From Lineus longissimus (lineage: Eukaryota; Nemertea; Pilidiophora; Heteronemertea; Lineidae): 60,000 bases of DNA. The DNA lies in contig NC_088318.1 of assembly GCF_910592395.1 (NCBI RefSeq), forward strand, positions 2,110,001 through 2,170,000, written 5' to 3'. Of this stretch, positions 39,401-50,100 are shown piece after piece. Numbering within the stretch: the stretch's first letter is position 1; every line of letters starts with the position of its first letter. The notes under the pieces are model-generated. The model worked only from the letters and a program-made list of their open reading frames with translations. It made no database searches and was not told the DNA's origin. Position numbers and translations under genes: made by a program.

Positions 39401-41651
39401 ATGGAACTGACACGGTTTAATGCCGAGCTATAGCTTGAGTGCCTCAGTATTAAATGAATATGGTAGCTGAACAGAAATATATACCGGGAACCATGACCGA
39501 AACAACACCGGCGACATCACAGTAACTATTGACTAACGTATAACATCTCCGACGTTATGGCCGCCTCAATTCGACAAGTTACGCATAACGACACCAGCAC
39601 CGAGTTAATTATACCCGTCAGTCTAATCAATTATCGAAAGCAAGACGATACTTGCTTTAAAAAGTCACCTTATCCTTGTCTTACTGCGTCAGGTAACGAC
39701 ACACCGAGATAATTGCATATCTCGAGGTAATGTACCCGAACCCACGACCCGAAGTAGCGAGTTCGCTTTGTGCACCGCCTCAATGGGACTAAGGCGATCA
39801 AATAGGTAGCAATGTCTAGAAGATCCCGGAGGGCTCAATGCCTTAACAAAGAATCGGATTGATTTTAGCATCTTGTTAATGCTCCATAGTCTTGTCTAGT
39901 GCATCTTTGCGGATAATCTTACTTTTTAATTAGGAGTGATCGCTGTTCAAGGAGACGAACCAATGACTGATCTATTAGGTGAGAATGACGGCATTGCCTC
40001 TGGGCATGTTACCGAATATCCCTAAGTCATGTTTTGTCCCGTCGAATAAAGATATAAAGATTGTATCCTTCAGATCAGAATCGTTTGAGATTCTTGGAGA
40101 AATTTACATGTCTTTGGTTTGAAGAGTGATCAATCTTCCCTGTTGGTTTCTCCGGAAGCGGTGTTTGAATAGAAAGCCTTAAGAAAGACAGTCATGATGT
40201 CGGAACGACTCTTATCAAAGGAGTTCAGGTTTTTTAAATTTTCCTTATAAGTTTATTCTTTCAAAGCGCTGGATGCTCTAAGGAATCTCCTTGTTCTTGT
40301 TATTTGAGAATCCACATGTTGTGCTTCGTATTGTGTTCTTTCTCGAGGCAAAATCCTTTAATTTATCGTGAAAACTGATGCTTCAGAGACTATACTAAGA
40401 CGGTCTTCGCTGCCTTTGAATTAGTTTGTTGCGTACTTCTTCCACACTTGCAACGTGTCAGGATGGCCGAGCGGTCTAAGGCGCCAGACTCAAGGATAAC
40501 CCCTTACTCTAAACTCTACAGAGTATTCTGGTCCACGAATGTGGGCGTGGGTTCGAATCCCACTTCTGACATATTTTTTTGCTCACAATTATTGAAACGT
40601 TCGACAACGTTTCTCTAAATCTATGACTGATTTTTATCTTTATTTAGAGGAAAATTGTGGAAATTTTTTTAAAGTTAATAATTGTTTCAGATGATCAAAC
40701 CGAGAGCCGGCGTCGGAAGCCCCTGGCAGAGCTTATTCGCTGATCGAGCGAATGCTTTCGCAATCTCCGATCGACTTATCGTCTCGAGTTTTTACACCGT
40801 TACTAATCATATTCTCCATCTTTCTCTCTTCAGGTTACATCCACGACATTCCACCACCCAAAGTCACCCCCACCGGCAGCACTGACTCAGGCCACAACAG
40901 CGAGACAGAACACGATGTTAGCACCACAAATTCCATTCCATCATGCGGGGGAGACGAATCCCCTCGACCGCTCACTCCCCTCACGCCACAGAGCCTACCA
41001 CCAAAGCCGCCGAACAAATTTCAAGACGGAGTGACCATCGGGTACACCTACGATGCCTTCTTCATCACCGACGGGCGCTCGCGGCGGCGGGACCCTCTCA
41101 CCCTGCCTCCACAGGAGCCGAAGTCCCGACAGCGGTATACGTGCAGCGAGTGCGGTAAGGACTACGCAACATCTTCAAACCTTAGCCGGCACAAGCAGAC
41201 CCATCGGTCCCTAGACAGCCAGCTGGCGAAGAAGTGTCCTCACTGCAACAAAGTATACGTCAGTATGCCAGCACTCTCCATGCATATCTTGACGCATGAC
41301 TTGAAGCACGTCTGCCCGGTGTGTGACAAGTCCTTCTCGCGACCTTGGTTGCTTCAAGGTCACTTGAGGTCACATACGGGTGAGAAACCGTTCGGATGCG
41401 CTCACTGCGGGAAAGCCTTTGCCGACCGCTCCAATCTCCGTGCTCACATGCAAACACATTCCGCTTTTAAACACTACGAGTGTAAACGATGCAACAAGTC
41501 ATTTGCTCTCAAGTCGTATCTCAATAAACATTATGAGTCTGCTTGCTTCAAGGATGATGATTCTGCTGGGTTCAAGAGTGACGATTCAATGTGCTATAGA
41601 GACGATACTTCCATCGGAGATTGTGAAAGCATTCGCTCGATCAGCGAATGA
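30499..41651 (+). CDS. scrt: Scratch-family zinc-finger transcriptional repressor (two coding exons, 336 aa)
   Basis: Coding exons are 30,499-30,691 and 40,834-41,651, with a 10,142-bp GT-AG intron. The donor is G/GTAAGT, the acceptor is TTTCTCTCTTCAG, and the split Gly65 codon (G plus GT) restores the frame. A branch-point-like TACTAAT lies 27 nt before the acceptor. The protein opens with a SNAG motif, MPRSFLVKK, which recruits corepressors in the Snail/Scratch superfamily. A Thr/Pro-rich stretch ends exon 1. The SCRATCH motif YTYDAFFITDGRSRRR is at 135-150. Five zinc fingers follow: C168/C171/H184/H188, C199/C202/H215/H219, C225/C228/H241/H245, C253/C256/H269/H273, and a C2HC finger C281/C284/H297/C302. 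The third and fourth fingers carry the RPWLLQGH and CAHCGKAFADRSNLRAH strings shared by Scratch proteins. The tail 303-336 is acidic and Ser-rich. By family knowledge Scratch is a nuclear E-box-binding repressor acting in neural development. The start was chosen because SNAG must be N-terminal; an upstream in-frame ATG (30,445) would bury it. Confidence 0.96.
33660..33980. promoter_or_regulatory. GC/CpG-rich block in the Scratch intron, possible enhancer or alternative promoter
   Basis: This stretch is clearly richer in CpG than the intron around it. It contains an inverted CCAAT box (TGATTGGTTG near 33,797) and an AP-1/Maf-like TGAGTCAGC at 33,872-33,880. There is no ORF of note. The regulatory role is inferred only from composition and motifs. 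Confidence 0.25.
35081..35230. repeat. Degenerate tandem duplication, unit about 75 bp
   Basis: Two adjacent blocks share TTGCCTTCCAAGG, then GCCAGTT-TGCTGCT, then GGTTGTTGCTCG/GCGGTTGCTCG in the same order about 75 bp apart. The duplication creates a repetitive minus-strand ORF (LEGNAALT / LEGNGSLT) that I do not regard as a gene. It sits inside the Scratch intron. Confidence 0.6.
38830..38940. repeat. Minisatellite, about four copies of a ~29-bp unit
   Basis: The core GAACTGGCTAAA-GTT recurs at about 38,830, 38,857, 38,885 and 38,917 with variants (GAAAAATTGGCTAA, GAAAAACTGGCTAA, GAACTGGATAAA). It lies in the Scratch intron, 1.5 kb upstream of the tRNA gene. Confidence 0.7.
40457..40571 (+). 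tRNA. tRNA-Leu(CAA), intron-containing
   Basis: The acceptor stem pairs GTCAGGA with TTCTGAC, and the discriminator base is A at 40,571. The D arm region matches the A box (TGGCCGAGCGGTCTAAGG). The anticodon arm is CCAGA-CT-CAA-G, with anticodon CAA at 40,491-40,493. A 31-nt intron (40,495-40,525) sits in the canonical place after base 37. The stem resumes as T-TCTGG, a long class II variable arm follows, and the B box is GGGTTCGAATCCC. Nearly all exonic positions match the conserved animal tRNA-Leu(CAA), which also carries an intron. It is nested on the same strand in the Scratch intron, about 260 bp before exon 2. Confidence 0.95.
40574..40580 (+). terminator. RNA polymerase III terminator (T7)
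   Basis: A run of seven T residues starts three bases after the tRNA-Leu discriminator base, as expected for a Pol III stop signal. It also lies on the sense strand of the Scratch pre-mRNA. Confidence 0.85.
40715..40785 (+). repeat. Left arm of an inverted repeat bracketing Scratch exon 2
   Basis: This segment matches the reverse complement of 41,599-41,669 at 65 of 71 positions, with 54 of the first 57 identical. It ends 48 nt before the 3' splice site, just upstream of the presumed branch point (TACTAAT, 40,801-40,807). It also carries its own small hairpin, ATTCGCT-GATCG-AGCGAAT. Confidence 0.9.
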
Positions 41652-41669
41652 GCTATGCCAGGGGCTTCC
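41599..41669 (+). repeat. Right arm of the inverted repeat, covering the last Scratch codons, stop and 3' UTR start
   Basis: It is complementary to 40,715-40,785. It covers the codons for the last 17 residues (from Arg320), the TGA at 41,649-41,651 and 18 nt of 3' UTR. The arm itself can fold as CATTCGCT-CGATC-AGCGAATG, and this loop is complementary to the loop of the left-arm hairpin. Confidence 0.9.
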
Positions 41670-41749
41670 CACTAAACTTGTATGCCTGACCTTTGAGGTT
41701 GTGCTGATTTTGAACAAAAACACTCATTGGATTTACCATCATTACATCG

Positions 41750-41755
41750 AATAAA
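41750..41755 (+). promoter_or_regulatory. Polyadenylation signal AATAAA of the Scratch-type gene
   Basis: A canonical AATAAA lies 99 nt after the TGA, giving a short 3' UTR of roughly 120 nt. No stronger signal lies between. Longer 3' ends further downstream cannot be excluded. Confidence 0.6.
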
Positions 41756-42018
41756 AATGTGATATCGTCCGCATACATACCACATGCTTAATGTAGAACA
41801 ATCGAAGGCTGTCTGCTGTTAAGAACGAAGAGACAGCTACACCTGCAAAATGCTAGTAATTGCGGACGCCATTTTGTATTTCATCACGTGACTTTGACCA
41901 TTCACATATCTTCCAATCAGCATCGACCCCCTGTGGTGTCATGGCCGACAGCTTGCCTACGAACAGTATCAAAAGTACCTATCAAATACTCAACAGACTT
42001 ATGCAATGTTGCACGATG

Positions 42019-42042
42019 TGGATGGATGGATGGATGGATGGA
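42019..42042. repeat. (GGAT)n microsatellite
   Basis: About six tandem GGAT units. A short ORF through it is only a by-product. Confidence 0.85.
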
Positions 42043-42257
42043 AAGAGAATGTATTTTTAACTGCATGCCATAGAAGGACAAGGGTAGTGTATTCACGATC
42101 TTCCGAAGTGTTGTGAACTTGTTGTCGAAATCAAAACTATTGTTTTACTTATTTGTATTGTGCGCGGAGATATACCAGGCGAAAATGGACGCTATTACCG
42201 CCAGATGGAGCAGGGAGCCCTGGCGGTGAGATTAGGAATGAATACGAGTTTTGAGCA

Positions 42258-42787
42258 GCGAACCAATCCCACCGACATGAGAACAAAAACGTTTGTGCAA
42301 AATTCGTTCAGACGACGAAATCTTACAGCTTCCATTGTTACTTGAGTTTATTCATGTGAGTCTCACCCACGAAATATATGTCTAGTTTAAAGGTGGCTGA
42401 CAGAATGACATTCGCTATCAGCTTAAAGATGGTCTCTCAGTGAGAGACCGTCTTGAAGCTGCGTCACTGTCCGCGACCTGATTACGAGAACTTCAGTATT
42501 TTCGTTTGTTGAAATGAATACAAAGTTTCATTGCGAACGCAACCCACCGACTTGCAAATTTGCGAAAGTGCTTTAAATCATTATATATATATGTAGTTGT
42601 TGATCAATTGAGTTTGTATCTGAGGCGAACATAACCCACCGATTTGTACAGTTCGTTAAAGTATACATGTATATGCACTCATGAATTGACACGACATACA
42701 TTTGTATTTTGCTACGTGTACCTGGTATTTTCTTCTCAAAGCAATCATTGAAGGAAAGTAAAGTACAGCGAACAAAACCCACCGATT
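42258..42787 (+). repeat. Cluster of four copies of a 19-bp motif GCGAACnnAnCCCACCGAy
   Basis: Copies start at 42,258, 42,533, 42,625 and 42,768, all in the same orientation. After the motif three of them continue with a TTG(T/C)A-type extension, and the second and third stay similar up to a TTCG/GCGAAAGT box. The copies lie 0.6-1.1 kb downstream of the Scratch stop codon. Whether this is an old dispersed repeat or a set of binding sites is open. Confidence 0.7.
42420..42460. repeat. 20-bp stem inverted repeat (hairpin)
   Basis: AGCTTAAAGATGGTCTCTCA is followed, after one G, by a 20-nt segment complementary to it at 18 positions. One of the two differences is a G.U pair in plus-strand RNA. 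The centre is too tight for a microRNA precursor loop. It reads as a near-palindrome, possibly a relic of a foldback element. Confidence 0.75.
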
Positions 42788-45700
42788 TTTGTAAACTAGA
42801 CGTAGATATATTTTATATACACCTTCGATATAATGTAGACTTTTATACTTCGCACACCCATCGACGTGACATTTTTAAGTCCGAGAAACATTTATACAAC
42901 CCCACCAAATGCTCCGTCATATTTTGAGCAACTGTTGACGATATACCTTCATGTTGACTCTAGAAGTTTAGGGAATCATGCAATAATTCATCGTTCTAGT
43001 CTTTTTTACATCTTGTTGTTAGGATGTCATAATATCATATTTGAAAATGTCCATTTTACGTTTTATTGATCAACATGACACACCTCCAAATATGCTGCAC
43101 TCGCGACTAGAGTGGCGACGAGTTTCTCAGTGTTGCTGCTGCTGGCGCCATTCAACTGGCGTTGGCTCCAGTTTTCATCATTAGTAAGAGGAATGACGTG
43201 CAGATGATATCTTGTCACCCTCTAACCAATCACATAATGTTATCAAACAAACACTTGCCTCGCAACTTCCCGCATCAACATCTTGCAGGAACGAGAGTCT
43301 GTACTCGTCTCGAAGATACCTGAGATAAATATGGGAATTTATGTTGGTCAGTTGGCGTGAAATGATTTCAGTAATCGTGGGCTCGTCTCCAGACAATCCT
43401 GGATGACGCATTCGTTGTCCTGTCTCATATGTTAGTGCACCTGATGCTGATAGTCTCTATTATATGCAATGGATGTATTTTGCCGAAAGGGTTCTCATTT
43501 CAATAGCCAATCCTTGGGGAGATTCGCCGGTTTATCTGCTTAGATGAGAGTGATGCCACGCCTTTGTGTGTTTCTATCCAGAGGATTAGCTCACGGAGTT
43601 GACTCAGTACAATACCCGGATTAGATGAGATGTCTGGTTTATCAGATTACTAAACCAGTCAACATCATCCCGGGATGGTTCCGCGCCTGTTGGAGCGAGG
43701 AAAATTACACGGAGAATGACTCCGCCATTTTGAATCTCGTCCTGTTGCTGACGATAACCGTATCTTCTCCCGACAGGCAACGCGCACAATAATTCTCTGG
43801 TTGTTCTCTGTTCATATGCAAATTTCGATTGTATTTGATTTTCATGATCGTCAGATGTTTGGTGATATTATTTCATTTACTATAGCCTTTTTCATATAGT
43901 CTATGTGTGATAATTTAATTATGCCATTTTAAAGTTTCGTACTGTAACCGTGTGTTGTGGGGCAGACGCCATGTCGTACGGCGAGAACGAGGCTACGACC
44001 CGGATGTACAAAACTGAGGACATTTATTTACCCATGAAGTATTTATTTCCCTCTTGGCGTCTGACGTCTTAATATTGAGTGAAATCTAGTCAATTTCTAA
44101 TTTATTCGTAGCTACTCGTTAGTTTAGATTAACTTATTATTAACTTATTCCTTCGAAACCTCTGGTAATCGGAATCCCTCATCACAAATGTGTGTCATTT
44201 TGTTCCGAGGGATGCCGGCGCCTTCTCACAAGTGCTGGGCACTTCGTATGTACCTGAATGTCACTTTTCTACGCCAATGTATATAGTCTTCATATTTTTT
44301 ACGGAAGTGCTTCCAGAACCAGTCTTTTTACAATTGTATTTGTGATGCTGCAATCATGAATATACACTTGTTAAATATAACGGTATAGCGTCTCATCATT
44401 CCATGATCCTAACCAGACAATATAGTGCCTCAAAATGGTTATTTTCATTTTAGATATATATTTTTAGAATTCAACGATGCACCATGTAACATATGCTGTA
44501 TGTTTAACGAAGAAACACCGGGTTTTGGTGTACAGAAAAAAATCACGAAACCAAAGGAATGTTTTTGAATGCTGAGCACGAAATTTCACGTAGGTGCATG
44601 CTTTAGAAGTTTTTGAACAACAGCTAGAATAAGACCTAACTGCCAGAAAAGCCAGGAAATCACTCAGTGGCATTATCATTTCTTTGTCGGCTGAATGGAC
44701 CAGCTTCCAGGTTTCTTATGGCTGAACTTGATGATACCTCCGGTCACATTGTCCAATCAGAAGCGAGAAAATCTGCATCACCGCAGAAGAGATTTGAAAT
44801 CAGTCAATCACAACGTGTTGGGAAACAACTTCCTGTCGATTTTCTCGCCTCTCACAGCAACTTGTGGATTCGCCTGATGACACTTTTGTGTACGAATCGC
44901 GTGCTGTGTCAGCGGCCATCAAATCAATACATCCAGAGTCACCTGATGATTCTTAAAAGTGTTGCGCACGATTCACATCGTCCATTTAGAAACACCCTGC
45001 CGCGTTATTGAATAATCCTGATGCTGATGAATGCCCTGTTACAACCATTCATCCAGAATGATGAATGCTGAATCATAAAGCAACAGAGGTTTTTATATTC
45101 TCATCTATTGGACCTTTGTCATGAAATTACACAAAAATATGCTCGACTTTCGAATGATATTAACATAAATATTTATCTAAATTCTTTTCCATCATGCGAG
45201 GTGTATGGGGTCATTTATCATGGCATTGTTCAGCTGGCGCAATGTCCAACCACACCAATTTCATCCCGCTGGGCATAAAAGTCATAACAGCAAATTCTTT
45301 GTTTAGTATCCTGGCGACCATCACTCCCGAGATTAAAATTAGAAAATTAAATTAAGGACCAGCGCGGGTATATAATGGCCATTCCTACTGACTGACCGAT
45401 ACATCAGTGCGGGAACTTACGAATGGGTCGCGTGCGAAACTGCGGGGTCACCCATCGAGTCTGATATTTAGTTTGATTGGAAGTGACAATACGTGGCAGA
45501 AGCTTCTGAATAATAGCAAATACGATTTCGTGCTCAGTGTTCAAATAAACATGATAATCTCGGCAATATTGTCGATTAGAGCAGGAAATGCAACAACTTA
45601 GCACTGCTGTCCAACATCGCATGGCCGCAATGACCTCAGCCAATGAAAAAAACTGTTGCATCGTGGTGTTTTCCATCATCATGCTCCGGTGTGATCATCC

Positions 45701-47087
45701 AGGAACTTGGTACAGTCCAGTTTCCGGTTGCGTTCAAGAGCGATGGAAAACCATTACTTGCACTCATTGAATCTTTGAAAACAGCTAAAAAAGAGTCGTG
45801 GATTGCAAAAATAGTTTGACTAAAACCGACTCGCTGAAATTTTCATTTTGCTTGATAACAGAATGGTGTAACCATTGGTACCCTGAAACCGGATTTTGCT
45901 TTTTATTGGTTGAAAGGTGGTCATGTGATTCGGATTGCTGAACTCATCATTCACTCGTCATAATAAAGGTAGTCATAGTTCCTAATTAACTATACTATTG
46001 AGTAGCATTCAGAGATTAACTTTTCTAGCCCAGTTGTTACATATGCAGTATATCAACGTCAAATTTTATACACGCAAATGCTATACACTAATTTTGTACT
46101 AATTGTAACTTGCGAACAAAACTGTATGTATTATTGTAGTACATGTACTTGCATTCAGTCTCCTTGGCCTGTGTACTTAACGTTCGTTGCAGCTCAAAAT
46201 CACCCTCCTGGACCAAATGTACAATGTTTCGCGAACTCGAGATAGAACACATAGAAACACACCCAAAAAGCAATGCAATGCTGCATTCAATGACGTACAG
46301 TGTCGGCTTTCGAGCCTAGGAACTTCATTTCTGATTTGCTTCAAAACCGCCTACTCGGCTTGTCAAGGGAATATCTCTTTCACATCGATTAGCTTGCCTG
46401 GTCTCAGAGGATGATTTTGCTGCGATATGTCACATTTACATATGTTTGTTGCATTAGTTATGTCTGGCATTCTGACAAGTCAGGATCTGGTCGTCGTTGC
46501 TGGTATGGATTAGTTTGCCTGGACAATGATCTCAAAATTTCTGTTGGTCTCATTTTGTTGTTTTCTCTATGATATACTGAAACAAACGGATGTACACGTA
46601 AGAACGAAAATATATCTTAATAATAATTCAAACATCAACTGTATACATTTGTGTATATTTTGAATCGGTAAGTCAACAGACTATTGGCCTAAATGTGGGC
46701 CAATTCATAATCGAGTCCGTTGGATACTTTGAAACACAGACACCGTTTATCAAAATTGTTCTCAAAAAGAAACTTGTAAATAATGTTCAGTACTTTGGAT
46801 GGAAATGTTTAGGGGTACCTTATTTTGTAAGAGAGGAACGGGAAAGTATTTTTATATTGGCAAAAGTAGCTGGAACTGCGCATTATGCATAAGGTCAACA
46901 ATTCCTTACCAGTAACTGACGACAAATCAATCCAGTGGTCAAAACAAGCAATGTTTTTCAGTCTTATAATGTTAACGGCAAGCATCACTGACGTGTTCTA
47001 CCGTGATGATGACAAGGGTACAAATTGTTTCAGTCTGTAACGCCTTTCGACATCCAGGGACATTGAACTCCCGTGCGATAACGGTGA

Positions 47088-47107
47088 AGCAACTAAATTT
47101 AGTTGCT
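47088..47107. repeat. Perfect 20-bp palindrome
   Basis: AGCAACTAAATTTAGTTGCT is its own reverse complement. Nothing around it suggests a mobile element. Confidence 0.9.
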
Positions 47108-50100
47108 GGGAAGGTTATCGGAAGCAAAAAGCTTTTAAAACCACTCATGATAAAAAGGCTTAATCAACATGACCAATCTCATGCAACACCTTATGAGACA
47201 CTTGCATTGTTCTCTCGTCTTGGCCACAGTGGATACTAGCTATAGCTCATTGATAATATCCATGATACGTTCATTCCAAATTCCGTAGATTATGCAGTTT
47301 TCTATAGTAAAGGTACCGAAGCAATAAAGGTCACTTTTTTAGTCAAATTTTGCGTTTACGTCCGTTTCTTACATTTGAGTCTTGATCTACCACCAGAGTG
47401 TCCTCGTGGTTACCGACATGCACTAAATATCGAGGGGAACTAAGTCGTTTTAGCGGTGATGATGATGACGACGACGATGGTGATACTGCTCTGAAGACGG
47501 CCAGTAATAATCGTGATATGAGAGAAAAATGTCGAAATATAATGCCACATTAAGAAACTAACAAGCGTTACTGCAAACACAGCAGATTCGCCGATCAATC
47601 TTAGATACAAAAAGCAACTGAAAAGTATCCATTTCATTTGCAGTCGGTTTCGAGTCGATCGGGCGAATACCAATCCACCATGAACATCTTAACGTAGCCG
47701 GGGGAAAGAAAGTTACTGCCTGCTGACGTAACCTGTATACATGCAATTGGCTATTCCGGCATTTCTTCAAAGGCAACACCAACGCCTTTGAAGCTTAGTT
47801 CCGAATAGATAGACAATGGTATGTCAGTCATCCTTTTTCAGGCAATAAGTAAAATAAACTAGAAATAGGATGGACATAATAAGCTTCGTTATACAGTAGT
47901 TTAAAACGGGCAGCGTCCATCCATCATTGGCTGTCTGGGGAGTGTTCCGATTAGCGGGCAATTCGATTAAGTTAAGTTCGTCTGGGCAATTATCACCAAG
48001 AACCATGGGAAAGATTTGCCGTCTCAGAAATGAAGTGCAGAGCTTCAACGAGTGGTAGATTGGTAGAGTCCGTTTTCTGTTATTGATACAAAAATCCCTG
48101 ATTACTCTTACATGTAGCTAAAGGTCATCGATGTAACATAAGAGATGGAAACCTGATACAAAGCGTCAAATTTCGTAGTTTTTGGTCAACTTTTGACATT
48201 GGCATTACGTCTTGAACGATAGTCACACAATTCCATTCTGGTTACTGCCGCATCGATAACTTTATTTCAATCGCTACCAATTACAAATTACAACATATCG
48301 TTCAAACTCTTATGTTGTAAACGTGCCTCTTCTCAAGACAAACTGTATGTTCTTTGATACGACCCTGGTGCAAGCGCCTATTGATTTCGTTTCATTGCCC
48401 CAAACCGTCTTTTATAACAACCCGCGAGCAGGTTGCGCAGACGACAACGGTCACGTGTCTTGGATTAAGCCTCTGCGGGAGAAAGCTTGCTCTTTCGGTG
48501 TAATTAGACGTTTGCCAATGATTAGCCCACCAGTTGCTTCCATGGTCTCAGCAGGAAGATGATAATGGGGTCCAATCATCTGAGTCTGAAAGCGCACAGA
48601 CGCCACGATCGATGCAACCGCGTGTCGTGGAAGAAATGTCCTGGAAAAATATCGGAGTTCAGCGCCAACATGACCGAAATCTGGTGAAAAAACAAGGACT
48701 TTATTGGATTGGTGTTATTGCACAGAAGATAATGCATTCTCACATTCTGCAACCTAATCCGTATCATAACATTCAGTCTCGAAGACAAAAGAGCTTACTC
48801 GACGCGTCTCATTAGCGAGGCAGTATGACCAGTGTCACTCAGTCCTAAATGCTTGACGCCGTCCGCAGCTCCTTGTGAATGTAATGACCGGATTGAGAAC
48901 AATGGCAGCATTTTCTCAAGGATCGATTGGATTCATTAGGAGCAGTGAGGAGATGATGCCGGTATCTAGACGCCCGTTTGGAAGCATGGGTCACATGACA
49001 AAAAGATGGTGGTCAATGCAGCAACACGTGCCAAGTCCGCTGATGTATGGGTAACGCAGCAACGAGAAGATGATGCTGTGTCCAGGAAACATTGAACCAA
49101 ATTGCTTTGTCAGGAAAGAAAGCATGAAATATGGTTTTGTGCTCACCCACTTGATGCACATAATTACTGTAATCATCTTTCTTGCTAAAAAACCAAAAAT
49201 GATGAAAATGACTGAAAGTCTGCAATACGAAATGTCTTCTCACCGTCTCCAAATCAAATGGCTAGTTTCAAATACCTAAACCAATAAACACTTCTATCGA
49301 CCAATTTTATCTCACCAAGTTCTGCTTGAAATATCTGAATTTATTAGGTCTTCTGCCCAGCCATCAAGGCAATCCGTGTCCTCATTCATCCCCAGCAGAC
49401 CGCTGTTGCATCTCGCCCTCTCGTTCATCGCTCAGTACAATGATTGTGCTGAAATAATCTTGTACCTCTCGTACCAAGTCAGCCATTAACCGACACAGTT
49501 TGTGGTGAGGTGACCTTGTAGCCACAAGTACCACAGAAGAATCCATCCAACCACTCGCCCACACGCATAACCGACCTTAGAATCACGGAACTCTTGAACT
49601 ATTATTGACCGGCTCACTGTCATCAAAATCCAATCAGTGCTTGACGTCAGTTCTCCAAATATCTTTAAGTAATAATGGTCATATATAATGAATAGTGACA
49701 TGGTGCGCTTTAATATTTCATTCAATTCCTTAGGGTTGTTATTGAATTGTATCCTGCCATAACTTAGCTTGTGTTGTATGGAGATGGATGGTGTAAACTT
49801 CCACAAGGGGATGCCCATTGCCTCGCCAGTCGTCGCTAAAAGCAGCAGCTATAGTTTAATTCGCGGTTGTACCGCGTGACCGAGATGCGCTTGGAGATGG
49901 CAAGTAACTAAAATGGCCATGTATAGCACTTTTTACTGCATGAAAGCAACAAATGATTTCCTATTCTCTGTTAGTAAGCGCAGGTGGCGATGAAGAATCC
50001 AGCAGAAAAGCGTAACCTTCCAGATTCCCGGTCTTGCAGATATCCCTTCAGGCGCCACCCGAAACAAAATTAAGTGTGACTTCCCTTTGCATTTTCCAAA

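Larger units (their letters stand above)
30692..40833 (+). other. Intron 1 of the Scratch-type gene
   Basis: GTAAGT opens the intron at 30,692 and CTCTCTTCAG closes it at 40,833. Apart from the tRNA-Leu gene, the duplicated block at 35,081-35,230, a minisatellite at 38,830-38,940 and the left arm of the exon-2 inverted repeat, I see no gene in it. ORFs inside are short and unlike known proteins. Its size and the GC-rich block at 33.7-34.0 kb leave room for enhancers, but none can be shown from one sequence. Confidence 0.9.

Noticed and set aside
40682-40885. ORFs across the Scratch acceptor that would extend exon 2 upstream
   Set aside because: The SNAG-bearing exon 1 joins in exact phase at 40,834. 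The upstream open frame arises largely because the intron arm copies coding sequence in reverse.
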